Positions 22,117 to 33,229 of a stretch of 64,000 nt of DNA are shown piece after piece. Below the pieces are notes generated by a model. It made no database searches. It was not told the origin of the DNA and saw nothing but the letters and a program-made list of their open reading frames with translations. Numbering within the stretch: the stretch's first letter is position 1; each line of letters starts with the position of its first letter. The translations under genes and the position numbers were made by a program. The DNA lies in the NCBI GenBank assembly GCA_933228895.1, contig OW121854.1, forward strand, positions 58,198,609-58,262,608, given 5' to 3'. The stretch is from Platycnemis pennipes (Eukaryota > Arthropoda > Insecta > Odonata > Platycnemididae).

Positions 22117-22299
22117 AGCAGAAATTCCACAGAGGAAAAAAGCATTCGCCTTGACCGGGATTCGAACCCGAATCCCCTGATCGGGGGAAAATGACGTGAT
22201 GATTCCTCAACTTTCTCAAAAATCAACTGTGCTGATCAGGGGATCCGGGTTCGAATCCCGGTCAAGGCGAATGATTTTTTTCTCTGTGGAATTTCTGCT
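22117..22299. repeat. Foldback built on a tRNA-like T-arm
   Basis: Two 68-bp arms (22117-22184 and 22232-22299) are near-perfect inverted copies. Each contains GGGTTCGAATCCCGGTCAAG, the T-arm with box B of a tRNA, followed by GCGAATGATTTTTT. The right arm reads it on the plus strand and the left arm on the minus strand. No D-arm, anticodon or acceptor complement is present on either side, so it is not a tRNA gene. It looks like the 3' part of a tRNA-related repeat duplicated head to head. Confidence 0.75.
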
Positions 22300-23065
22300 A
22301 TTGTGCAATTTCAGCGGTTAATGCCATTTAAGGTTCTCGTGGCCAGTTTTCGGTCCTTCAATTTGTAATGTTAACATGTTTTGCGTTCTATTGTCTCTTC
22401 GATCTGACCCGTAAGTATTTGAAAGATTTCTCGTTCGATGTAATTTTGATAGGTATAAAGGTTTATAAAATTGTAGTTGGTGCTGAGTGATCGTGTCAAA
22501 TAACTTTTAGAGCCGCTCATGCGCCATTTAGCTTAGGAGGTTTCGCCCTTCCCTGTGAGTAATAACCAAAACGCTTGGACATAGCCGTAGGCTCTGGAAT
22601 TGTCCCATGCTTTGGCACAAAATTTCTCTTTGTTTAATGCTAACTCCGTAACGTAGGTCTCACCGGGATCGAAGATTATTCTAATTGGTGATTGTAATTT
22701 CTTTGTCTCCTGAGTGCAGTTCGTTTGACATTCGTGTGGTAGTTTGAAATTATAGCTTTCCAATTTTTTTCCAAGTTTTTCGGCCACTTGATTTGGGTGA
22801 ATATATTTGAATTCGGCAATTTTCTAATTTTGCCGACGGAGCATGGAAAAGCATTCCAAATCAAATCAGAGGTTCTAGCTTCAGAGTATCTCGATGTTAC
22901 TCAATCTGATTCCGCTTTCGGTGCCCCCTAATTTCATTAAGACTTTTAAATACTTTAGGGTATTTGGTTAATTTGTGATAATTATGGCATATTCCCTTGC
23001 TTCTATATTATTGCTGTCATTTCGTGTTTTTTTTATCTCACACAAGTTCTGTTTGGGTTTGCAGA
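22300..23065. other. Spacer without recognised gene
   Basis: No assignment. Short frames on the minus strand at 22533-22864 resemble no family. Confidence 0.4.
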
Positions 23066-23480
23066 TCCAGTGATTGATCAAAGGACATCGGAGAATTTCG
23101 TCAAGCATTGCGTCAATCTTGTGATGGAAAACGTCGGATGATTCCTGCAAGTGCTGCAGCGGCGGACAATTCTTCATTGGAACACTCTTCGCTGTAGACC
23201 CCAAAGGTGGGACGCCCGTCGCTGGAGAGGCCAACGGTGGGACGCTCATCGCTGGAGATCTCAACGATGGAAACCACCTCGCTGGAGAACCCTTCGCTGG
23301 AAGGTTCGTCGCTGGACTTTTCGACACTGGAGAAGCCATTTTTGGAATGCTTGTAGCAGTATCACCAAATTGGAACCATATTGTCACGAATCGGCGTAAT
23401 CTGCAAGAAACAGCCACTTCGAAGATGGGAATCATAATAGCCAAGATTTGCAGAAAGGAACTAGGATGGAATTTGAAAGG
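23066..23480. other. Coding-like short tandem repeat, strand unclear
   Basis: A TTTGCAG acceptor-like sequence ends at 23065. The next segment reads PVIDQRTSENFVKHCVNLVM on the plus strand and then meets a TGA. From 23165 to 23335 degenerate units with the core TCGCTGGA recur about every 15 or 30 bases. Because of them, the plus strand is open in two frames (one with repeated RW, one with repeated AGE/GGT-like units) and the minus strand in one 158-codon frame with repeated SPA (23444-22968). I cannot tell which frame, if any, is translated. No family is recognised. Confidence 0.3.
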
Positions 23481-25127
23481 GTATGTCTTGCGTGACTCAG
23501 CTCACGCCTTTTGTTTATAATATTAGTTTTTCGGAGGAGGTAATTGTTTTATTCATTCGTCTTCCTTTATTTAAAACTTAACATGCAATAAGTTGCCTTG
23601 TTTCAAGTCTATATCGAGGTAGGCATTATTTGCGATAGATAACCTTGGTTATAGAGTTATTATAGTGCAAATATTCTTTTCAATTATTTTTAATGACACG
23701 CCACATCTGATGTATCTAATTGCAGCAGAAGCATCCTATTACTCCTACTCTGCATTAATAAATTCCATAGATTAAATAACATCACAGTTATTTCCGATGA
23801 TGCGATAGTGTAAGGATTAATTCTCAACGAAGATAAGCAAGTCTTGGCGAATGACACAGAAGAAATTTTAAGTCAATTGCATGGGATCTTTATGTAAATT
23901 TGTATAATTTTAATTGAATTTTGAATAATTTTTTAATTAGGTATGCTCTGTTTGCTCATTAGGCATAGTGCCAGTAGTATCTTGGAAATATGTAGATGTG
24001 ACTATCACTCAAGACTTATGCGGAGATGACATATGCAGTGGATAATTAACCAAGCAAACAGTTGGCTAGGGATGCTAAAAATTGTTATTGGTAGAAGTAT
24101 GTGATGATAAAATATGGAAGCTATGCTACTTCCTCATTTAAAACTCCACAGCTGCAATTAGAATTATGCAGTTACCACCCACCATCTGATTATTTTTTTT
24201 TTAGATAATTATAATATTTTTTTTGGTTTTATTATAATTGAGCATGGAAAAAATCTGGGGTAATTGTGTACGGCAATGTTCATATTCATTTGTATCCATG
24301 GATACATGCTATCAAATTAATGAAGTAGATGCAATTTGTAGATAAAATTCAGTGCGTATAGCCACCTTGCGTAAATAAGTGGACAAAACAGGTGTTATCA
24401 AGCTATTGGCTAGTTTTCTTTGTAGGGAGCCTATTTGCATGCTTATACAAAGGGATTGTCATATAGTCACACTTGTGTTTGCATGCCTTGAATAATTTCT
24501 CAAATTTGAACCATGGTGATTGCCGAACAATGCGCAAGTGATAAATAGTTATGCACTTAGCTACCCCTTTAGTAGCATGTAGGTATCTTATACATGCCTA
24601 ACTCTGTAGTCTCTTCGAAATGTAACACATCTTTTACAGGTTTCAACAGATTGCATGCTTGTGTTAGTCCTTACAAGCACCATTGAGGTGAATCACTGGG
24701 TACTCAGCAGATTTAGTCAAAATGAATCTCTCCTGTTTTTCCCTTCTCCCATTAGAGACTAGACACTACTACTACTGGACTCTAGAATTTCTGATATATC
24801 GTTTTAGTGTGCAATTAAACTGGAATGATCTTAATTTTTATCCAGATTTCTGTGAGTTTTGCGAAAAAAAACAGTAGAACCTCTAGTGACTCCCTCTATC
24901 TGGGCACAGTGATGAGATTAGAGCCCATCCATTAATTACGTAATGGTAAAGGGGCAATTGATAACTTCTGATGTGGTACAACTGGGAGGGGGTGGGGTGT
25001 TCAGCATTCTATTTCATATGAGGAAAGATAATTATAAATGCCTTTTTTTAAATTATGCACATAATAATTAATGATTAAATAATAGAACTGAGAAATAAAT
25101 TTTTCAAATATCTCTTTTAGTAAACTC
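23481..25127. other. AT-rich spacer
   Basis: About 1.6 kb of AT-rich DNA with no gene or clear repeat. Confidence 0.5.
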
Positions 25128-25320
25128 TGGATTTCCACCGGGTTAAATATTTATATAACACAGTTTCCACGGACGACTCGTCCATTGTCTTCAGGTTGAG
25201 TGAGTTAATCAAAGCTGTTGAGATGTATCTATCAACTCACTCACCCTGAAGATGATGGACGAGTCATCTATGGAAATGGTGGTGTTACATAAATATTTAA
25301 CCCCGTGGAAATCCCAAGAA
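25128..25320. repeat. Penelope-type terminal foldback (same family as 15.0 kb)
   Basis: The left arm 25128-25204 and the right arm 25236-25312 are inverted copies of about 77 bp, separated by about 31 bp. Both match the terminal repeats of the element at 15015-15731, including ACTCACCCTGAAGATGATGG, a hairpin, and GGAAATGGTGGTGTTA. The shared sequence continues to about 25360 (GAATTAAATCATATT), as it does after 15731. No coding part lies between the arms, so this is either an internally deleted element or a pair of terminal repeats. Confidence 0.75.
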
Positions 25321-25529
25321 GACTTCACCAGAATAATTCACCGGGGAGAATTAAATCATATTCTATTTTAGTACTTACAAAATGATCTATTGGTACCTTT
25401 ATTTGATTCAGGGGGCAAGTAATAATTTTAGTGAACATTATTCTAGGAATAGGAGGGTTGAAAAAAGTGGGAATTCAGTGTTACATGATATGGTAAATGT
25501 GAGCGAGAGGGTTACATGGTTCAAAATTT

Positions 25530-25990
25530 TTTTACCCCCTTAAAATCAACTTTTTTCGACGAAATTTTCACGGAACAACCTGCTGGAATGACAGTACATT
25601 TTTGCGAAACAATATTTAATAAAAGTCAAAAACTCAAGTTTTTCCAGTGTTTCAAATACTCGGAAGGGCATGTGAACTAAGCAAGTGTCTATGGCTCTCA
25701 GCGTGCAAGAATCACACAGCTTCAGATGTAAGCGTGTGGTGGTGAATAAGTGTATGTATCATTCAGCCATTTGGAGTATACCATTAGCCAGACTCCCAAG
25801 CCTCCAAAACATCTAAAACACTTCAACACAATGCAATATGCGAATATATAGGTTAAATTTCTTTTTTGCTTGCTTTCTCAGCAACATGAAATGCATGGTA
25901 GAGCTGAAAAGTAAATTTTATGATGTAATTATTTTGGGTATTCTCCGGCTACCAGACTATACCCTTCAGCTTCACCACTGTTAAATTCAT
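25530..25990 (-). repeat. Dispersed repeat, copy 1
   Basis: The reverse complement matches 49010-49445 over its whole length with moderate divergence. Shared blocks include GATGTTTTGGAGGCT with GGGAGTCTGGCT, and GGTAGTCTGG-like text ahead of GAATACCCAAAAT. It has no coding capacity, and no terminal structure that I can see. Confidence 0.7.
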
Positions 25991-26664
25991 CCTGAACTCA
26001 GAACATACTTTTCATAAGCACTTGTTACAATTTAGTATTTTTTCAGTTCGTGATGGTGTTAGGGTAATAATGTTTTCCCATCTGAACTGCTTCAGGGTAA
26101 TTAGAGAAAATAATATCTCCATGTCATTTTTTCTGGAGGGGAGCTTTTTCGAAGTGCAATGCTAGAGTGTGATCAGTAAATTTTAGAAATATAATAGCAT
26201 TTTAAATTGAACTCTGCTAGGGTTTTGCCACAGGGCTACCATCATCCTAATTGGTCCTCTTCCTATTTTTCTCTTCCCTTATTTCATGGGTGGGTGTGGG
26301 TGGACATCGGATTCGATTTAATAACTAAGCCTGTGGTGTTTGGTGATACTTGATATCTTTTTCAGCTGTTTTTGTAGCTTGAATCTTTCTCTTAAAATTT
26401 TCGTTATCAAATGCATTTGGGGTAAACTATAAAAATTCCACTCATTATTTAACTTGGAAAGATTGCGAACTTTGAATGTTGTTGTGTGAAAAACTTTAAT
26501 CAATGACAGGATTGAAATAAGACTATTTAGTCCTAACTCGTTTTGAGGAAAAACACATTAGAATTAACTAAATTATTATGTTGAATCATTGCCTCAGATG
26601 TTTCATTTTTAATTAAGGAAACTGCTCCAAAAATATAACCAGACAATACTCAAGCTTGTATTTC
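25991..26664. other. AT-rich spacer
   Basis: No assignment. Confidence 0.45.
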
Positions 26665-26930
26665 TTCGATCGAAGTGCCCCGTGAATGGAATGTAGGTGC
26701 GGTAGATATCGACAAGAAGAGGATGTGTAACTTAGGTCACGTGATTAGATGAAAACGTTCCCGTGCAACTTGAAGCAAAATAAAGAAATATGATTATTTC
26801 CCCCATTACCCCGGTATCGCGGAAAAAAATACGTAGGGTGTCACGCGGGTAGCCTACATTCACCGGGATCAGGCGTACAACGAGAGCTAGTGTACTGTGC
26901 GAAGTTCGATCCCAATCGGTTTAATTTTTT
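26665..26930 (+). repeat. tRNA-like SINE relic, copy 1
   Basis: Aligned by eye with 27165-27470. The two share GTGCCCCGTGAATGGAATGTA-type text, a region around GTCACG, TCATGCGGGT/TCACGCGGGT with AGCCTACATTC, and GAGCTAGTGTACTG followed by GAAGTTCGATCCC. The last part is a box B-like motif of a tRNA promoter. The box A side is not clear. Confidence 0.5.
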
Positions 26931-27164
26931 CTTTCAGTCACTGCATCGAAAATGTTATCATACTCAATTTCAAACCATTACATCTGAATACTCACTTTAT
27001 TATACTTTTGTTGTTTAAATCAATTTACAAATGTACCACTCATAAATTAAGAATGGTCGGGTCGGATCCAAAGATCCACGGGTCTTTCATTTCATTCGCT
27101 ACTGAAATCATATCCGAGGACAGTAAAAATTCAGATCCGGATCGGAGATTTTAACATCGCGGCC

Positions 27165-27470
27165 TCGTGATCGATGCGCCCCGCGAATGGAATGTACGTA
27201 TGGTAGATACCAACAAGGAGAGGTTAAGTAACTCGGGTCACGAAATGAGAAGAAGATTTTTTCCGTGCCACAAACGAGGAAAACAAAATAAAAAATACTC
27301 GTCTTGACCTTTTTCTCCATAGGCCCGGATGTGCAAGAAAAAAATTAGGCTTAATGTCATGCGGGTCGCCTACATTCGCCAGATTCCCGTGAACTTATGA
27401 GTGCTTAGTTGTTAAAAATGAGGGCTAGTGTACTGCCAGTCGCGAGTTCGATCCTTAGCACTACCTAAGA
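27165..27470 (+). repeat. tRNA-like SINE relic, copy 2
   Basis: Direct, diverged copy of 26665-26930, with GGGCTAGTGTACTGCCAGTC and GCGAGTTCGATCC at its right end. A similar box B-like motif occurs at about 58880-58915. Confidence 0.5.
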
Positions 27471-28738
27471 ATACAGCCGTGCTGTATTCCTAGGGCAATG
27501 CTAGTAGGCAGTTAAAAAAAGTAGATTATCAGAAATTTCATGCCAAATTATAAGTAAAAAAATAATTAAATTTGGCGAAAGGAAATGATTGGAAAAAATT
27601 TATATTACAGAATTAAATTGTGGAATCATTACGTTAACTTTACAGTGTATTTTTGAGTGACGCATTTGTAAATCTAGTTGAAGCGATAGAAGTACAAAAA
27701 AGTCAGTATCCACACACAAAGGTTGGAAATGAAGGATGATAAAGTTTATTATTCAATGGTTGAAAGAAAAATTTTAAACCGCGTAAGAATCGAACTTCAT
27801 TATCTGCAGTCCACTACTCCTCTGTTATTGTTATTACCATTATCTCATTAATTTGCCTTTAACTTAATTTTGCCTGTGTTTTTAATGTTGCGTAGGGTAG
27901 CCATAACTTCTGTATTGGATCTCAAATGTATGTACTATTAACCATTTGTTCACATTGGTATGAAGTCTTTATTAATAATATTTAAAAAAAACTTAACCTT
28001 CCTTTAAGACTCCTTTTTCCCAACATTAAACACAGCTTTCACCTTTTTAAAACGATTTTATTTACCGTATTTGTCATTTTTAAACACCGCTTTTGATGAT
28101 TTTTATTTACCATTTTTCAGTGTCCCTACTCATAAGTGAAAGAAAAAGACTGTGCGCTCAATTTGTATACAATGACAGTGAAATAAAGTATATTACGATT
28201 GCATTAGTACTATAGCTTTGATATATTCTCAATAAAAAGTGGTCTTTCCTAATCAACATTAGAAAAAATTGTGACACTACATTTAACAAAATTGCTTAAT
28301 GGTAAATACACACTTAAATTCTGCCATAAATTTTCCACTTGGCAACTATTTTCCAAATGCTCCTCTGATTTCATAGTGTATTCAGACTTCGGGTGAATGT
28401 AGCATTCCCTAAAATTCCTTACTTGGTTGTTTTTCAGATTAAATGTATTACACAGAGGAGGTATGACCAAAAATTTGAGATGGATACATCGGCAAGGAAA
28501 AGGAAGTTCTCCATTTATTTTCTTGGGTTTCGGAAAACGATCAGGATTTCAATTTTGCGATTAGTAATGAGAAAAGTAACCCAAGGTGGAGGGAAAAATG
28601 AGCATGTGTATACTTCTTGGAAGGCAGTGAGAAATATCTGAAGCAGATGAATGTGCAAAAGGAAGATGGGTATATTTTGAATAAAAAGAATGAAAATGAA
28701 AATTGTGATAGGAATGCATACAGGCAAATAGTTCATAC
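27471..28738. other. AT-rich spacer
   Basis: No gene or repeat seen. Confidence 0.5.
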
Positions 28739-28746
28739 CATTAAAC

Positions 28747-31700
28747 TAGACTTGGACCGATACCACTTTTTCCGATACCAAACCGATACCTCGATACCAG
28801 CGGCCGATACCAATAGTATTATTTGCCGATACCTTACTTATTTTTCCCAAAAAATTTAATATGTGCTTTCTTTCTCGTGAACTAAGCTCAGTAATCCAAA
28901 GTGTGATATAAGAGCAATTAATGAGAGAAGTGACATTGTGATAACTCTTTTTATTTTGCAACTCTTACAATTAATCACTTGGATTAAATTTCAGACTCTA
29001 AGCCCTCTTGAATTTGTAAATATGGGAATTCTTTTTAAGAAATATGAGCTGCTGAACATGCTCAGCAGTTAAGAGGGTTCTTCTATCGGAAACCATTGCA
29101 CCAGTCTCTGAAAAAATTTGCTCGGAAAACACTGAACCTGCAGGTACACCCAAATAGCATGAAGCAAGTTGCCTTAAATTTCTAAATCTAGTTTCATGAT
29201 GCTAATAGGTCAGAGGATCACATAGGAGGGACTGAGTGGTTTCAGATAAATACAACTGTATTTCTTTTCCCAGGAGGAGGAGTTTGACGCCTAATAAGAG
29301 TTTCAGTAACCTGCAAAAAAGAAAAATTCATCCTGTAAAACAGGTAAACAAAATAGAGGCACATGAATTTAGCACACAGTACATTTTCAGTTACTAATAT
29401 GCTAAAATAACTATGGTATGTACACCAAAAGTAGTTTTTTTATGCATAAAAAAACTAAACACAGTTCTCAACCCGAAGGTTGGTTTGAGATAGTTGGTGA
29501 TAGAGACCACTCAGGACTTGGCCCAATGGCATGTGAAATTATGATCTTTACTTTGATCTGCTTTAATCAAATTTACCTGGAAAAGTGTCATTGTTTTTAT
29601 ATCCACCTCAGACTTGGAGCCAGATGAATCATGTTCTTTTCTGATTAATTTGAAATGTCCAACATCTTTACTTTTTGCTTTATTTTTGATAACTTTCTTA
29701 AACACTTCCACTGCTTCATCACCAAAAAATTTCATTTTGTATCTTGGATCAAGCCCAGTTGCCAACAGATATGTTTCTTTGTTTTCCAAGGTTGTCCAGT
29801 CATACTGCCTTTCCAGTTCTCCTAAAATATCTTTTGCCATACCCTTCACATCCTGCATTTCTGCAAAACTCCTCATTAGAGTTTTTAAACTTTCAATTAG
29901 AGGCCAAATGTCAGACAAGCATGTGTTTTGGGAGCTTATTGTTTTTGTTGCCTGTTCAAAATGCGTAAGAACTTCCAGTATCTTACTCACCAAAGCCCAG
30001 TCCTTCTGGTTCATCATTTCTTTAAAGTTCAGCTTTGAAGATGCAACTGAAAAAAAATTGTAATCCTTATATTTTAGTTTTCTGAAATTGACATACTTCT
30101 CAACATATCCCTAAGCTACCCTTTATTATTCTTTCTATCTCACTTTTGCTACTACATACCTGAAATAGCATTCTGCTGCTCAAGTAGCCTCTCTAGCATC
30201 CTTAGAGATGAATCCCACCTAGTAGGTTCATCTTGAATGAGAACTTTCTTTTTCATGTTCATGCTTCCTTGGGCTTCATGGAGAGTTTTCATGGCATAAC
30301 AAGAATGTTTGAAGTGTCCAACAACGGCCCGAGCTTTACCAAGTAAATCTCGAATTGATGGCAGTTGTAAACAGCCCTTATTTACCCACAGATTATTGAA
30401 CAACTAAAAATGATATTCCTAAATAGTTCAATCTTCTAGAAAGTTAATATTTTGACCAGCCCTGACTTACCAGCTGCAGGGTATGAGCTGTGCATGGTAT
30501 ATGGGTAACAGATACCAACTGGCGCACTGCGGCTACCATATTCTTTGCATTATCAGTGATAACAAATTTAACTTTGTTGTTTATTTCCCATTTCGCAAAG
30601 GCATTTTCCAATTTTTTTGCAATTAGGTGACTACTATGCCTCTCCCCATCAAAATCCATTACTTCCAGAAGCACATGATTCCTCTTGAAATCTACATCAA
30701 TAAAGTGTGTGGTAACACTAATATAATCATGCCCTCTTCCAGATGTCCAAATATCAGATGTGATAGTTATTCCTTCATTTGGTCTATCATTGAGGATACG
30801 TTTCAGTTTCTTGTACTTTCAAATACACTTTAGGTATTAGATAGTCAGGAAAATATTTCCGGCTAGGTACCTTGTACCTAGGACAGACACTGCTCATTAG
30901 CTCTTTAAAACCCACAGATTCAACAAAGTTAAATGGCATCGAGTTAAGGCACAGCATCTTGCAAATTGCCTTGTGTATTTTTCGTGCTTGCTCATCATTA
31001 ATGTCATCAAGTCTTTTAGATTCAACAAAAAGTGGCAGTGTAGTCTGTTTCATAGTGCAAGACCAGCTTGCAGTAGACTCATTATCAGGTGCAAGGTCTT
31101 CATCAACAATCTCATCCGTAATATCCAACATGTGTTCTGAAACGAAAGGACTGGACCATGTGAGTCAGAATCTTTTGGCTCCTCCCGCAACAGTTTATCT
31201 GTGAGCAAACGGGAAAACTTGAAGGGCTCTCACAGATCTACTGCTACCATTTTAGCAGAAAACATCTATCACTAGGTCACTTCAAGTGAGGTACATTTTT
31301 CACGTTAATTAGGATTTGCATCAATGTAGGAATTCAAATTAAAAACTGTCATTCTGTGCCTTATTGCACCTATTAAAACAAATAAGGTTGCTTAAGTCAC
31401 AAGGAAACTCGATAGTGTATGAATTTATACATACGTACCTGGATTTTTTCTTCTGAAGTTTAAATAACTCCAGAACGCATTAATATGTTTAAACAAATTT
31501 TATGTATTAAACGATTTCTTGTCAACACCACCACGTCTGTACGACTTCTTACAGTATTTACAAATTGCCGAATTTTCCAATGATTTCGTGAAATGCTTCC
31601 ACACAGATGACCATGACATTTTTCGTTGTACTTCAAAACTTGGCTTGCAGTAGATAACTCCTCAATTGCCCTGGAATACTCAATAATAAAATACCTTCGA

Positions 31701-31952
31701 ATACTCGCTGAACCAGTCACATAGATACAAGAGTCATGCAGATATTTGAGGGCAGCAGTGTCGCAGCAATGAAAACAAATACACAATGCGTTGCGCAGTC
31801 AGTTGAAGGTGGGATTTTAAAATTCGATGTTTTTAGACGTTTTTCTAAAAACTAATACTTTCGAATAAAAGTATCAGAAAAAACAAATACTAGGAAGTAT
31901 CGAAGTATCGGTAAAATGGCCGATACCCGCTATCTGTATCGTCCCAAGTCTA
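28747..31952 (-). mobile_element. hAT DNA transposon with 8-bp target duplication
   Basis: The left end TAGACTTGGACCGATAC and the right end, in reverse complement, TAGACTTGGGACGATAC are terminal inverted repeats. Immediately outside, CATTAAAC stands at both 28739-28746 and 31953-31960, a perfect 8-bp target duplication as expected for hAT elements. Several CGATACC or GATACTTC motifs lie just inside each end and may be subterminal transposase sites. The element is 3206 bp long and contains one spliced minus-strand transposase gene. The perfect duplication shows that both ends are true and the insertion is not very old. Confidence 0.92.
28998..31619 (-). pseudogene. BED-finger hAT transposase, five exons, disabled
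   Basis: Exon 1 (31619-31439) starts MSWSSVWKHFTKS and has a BED zinc finger (CKYCKK, then NLFKHI). Exon 2 (31136-30471) has ITSDIWTSGRGHDYISVTTH and FVITDNAKNMVAAV with the first two catalytic Asp residues. Exon 3 (30403-30160) has LGKARAVVGHFKHSCYAM and DEPTRWDSS. Exon 4 is 30046-29577 (ATGLDPRYKMKFF). Exon 5 (29310-28998) has YLSETTQSLLCDPLTY, RNLRQLASCYLGVPAGSVF and SETGAMVSDRRTLLT, the hAT dimerisation region. Introns have GT donors (GTACGT, GTAAGT, GTATGT, GTAAAT) and CAG or TAG acceptors. Defects are a stop in the BED finger, one frameshift in exon 2 near 30820, one in exon 5 near 29260 and a stop replacing the residue after DPLTY. In the family the protein cuts and rejoins the element ends in the nucleus. 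Confidence 0.85.
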
Positions 31953-31960
31953 CATTAAAC

Positions 31961-32181
31961 CTTATTTTGGTTAGGATAAGTATGCATACTGACCATATCT
32001 TGTATTATTTTAAGGAATACTTGTAAGAGTACTGGAAATATTACTCTCCTATCTCATTATCCAACTCTTCTAATTGATTACTGATCACTCAAGACACCTC
32101 TTCAACAGCCGCAATAGAGAAAGTTAGGATTAGCTTTTACTTTTTGGTAGTTTCTCCCACTAATCTGCTTTTGTTTTTCAG
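31961..32181. other. Spacer before candidate exon
   Basis: AT-rich. It ends in a good polypyrimidine tract and acceptor (TTTGTTTTTCAG at 32170-32181). Confidence 0.4.
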
Positions 32182-32315
32182 CTTGGAGGTGACCAGTTTA
32201 TCAAGGAACTTTGAGATAAACTACTGTTTAAATCATAAAGATGGAAGGTGCCAAGAAGGAAGATATATTAAGCAGGAATTCAACACTGGTTGCTGAATAT
32301 TGCCCTCTGCATAAA
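32182..32315 (+). other. Candidate internal exon
   Basis: A 134-bp segment runs from a strong acceptor (TTTTTCAG) to a strong donor (AAAGTACGTGC). From the ATG at 32241 it encodes 25 residues, MEGAKKEDILSRNSTLVAEY and CPLHK, in phase 0 at the donor. The upstream part could be 5' untranslated sequence. I do not recognise the peptide. Without transcript data it may be chance. Confidence 0.25.
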
Positions 32316-32711
32316 GTACGTGCATGATTGCGCAAATATATTTTAATACGTGCCTCCACAAAATTGTTGTCAAAAGCAACAACAGCAGTCATTGAAATTT
32401 AACAGTTACAAAATTTGTCTGAGAAACTTCTTACCCTGTGATCATATACTTAATGATTCTTGCACAAATGCATTTCTGCTTTTGGCACAGTTTTAGATTC
32501 CTTCAGCAGGAATCCTATTTTAAGCAGTGGCATGATGAGTGCAAATCTTCAAATAATTAGTTGTCTCAATTTGGGAGCATTTTAACGAGTGGCAGGAACT
32601 GTTTATTCCCTGTAAACTGTTGTCCCGAATGTTTTATGCAGTTAGTCTGTTGATGCAAAGCATTAGATGTAAATTAGTTCAGTTTGATTTAATATCTGGC
32701 TGTTTCTGAAA
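32316..32711. other. AT-rich spacer
   Basis: No assignment. Confidence 0.45.
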
Positions 32712-32848
32712 TGGACTAGGATAACTGTAAATTAACTGGGATGGCTAAATTGACTAGGACAACTGTAAATTAACTAGGATGGCTAAATTGACTTGGACAA
32801 CTGTAAATTAACTAGGATGGCTAAATTGACTAGGACAACTTTGAAGAG
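32712..32848 (+). repeat. 38-bp minisatellite
   Basis: About 3.5 tandem copies of a 38-bp unit. The unit itself is made of two related halves of about 19 bp, GTAAATTAACTAGGATGGC and TAAATTGACTAGGACAACT. Copies differ at only a few positions. Confidence 0.85.
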
Positions 32849-33229
32849 TCAAGTTGACAAATGGAGATGAAAATCCTACTATTATCATACTATGATTATT
32901 GCTCACTGAATTAACGTAGCTAATCTCAGATTCTTGTTAGTCAGACTTTCTACACTGCATTATAGTGCACGTTGGCCAGTTTGTGTTGTTTATGCATAGA
33001 TTTTTGCACAGATTGATTTTTAACGGCAAATCAAATGTATTCTAGGTAATCTTCATTAGTGAACTATTGATGTGTGAATCCTTGACTGCTATGATACTCT
33101 GTTGATCATTGCTGCATTTCAATCCTTAGGTGACGGCTATTGTCCTTTCCTCCAGATTTATTTTATTGAGTTAAGTGGAGAAATGGACTATTTAGTCCTA
33201 ATGTCACTCCACATAGACTATTACTATTA
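32849..33229. other. AT-rich spacer
   Basis: No assignment. Confidence 0.45.

Noticed and set aside
22240..22275. tRNA gene suggested by GGGTTCGAATCCCGGTCAAGG
   Set aside because: Only the T-arm is present. No D-arm, anticodon arm or matching acceptor strand exists upstream, and the same piece is repeated inverted.
23151..23399. Arg/Trp-rich protein of 82 residues
   Set aside because: The pattern arises from a tandem repeat read in one of several open frames, so the frame cannot be chosen from sequence alone.
32712..32848. CRISPR-like array
   Set aside because: The units are contiguous with no distinct spacers, and the context is eukaryotic. It is a minisatellite.
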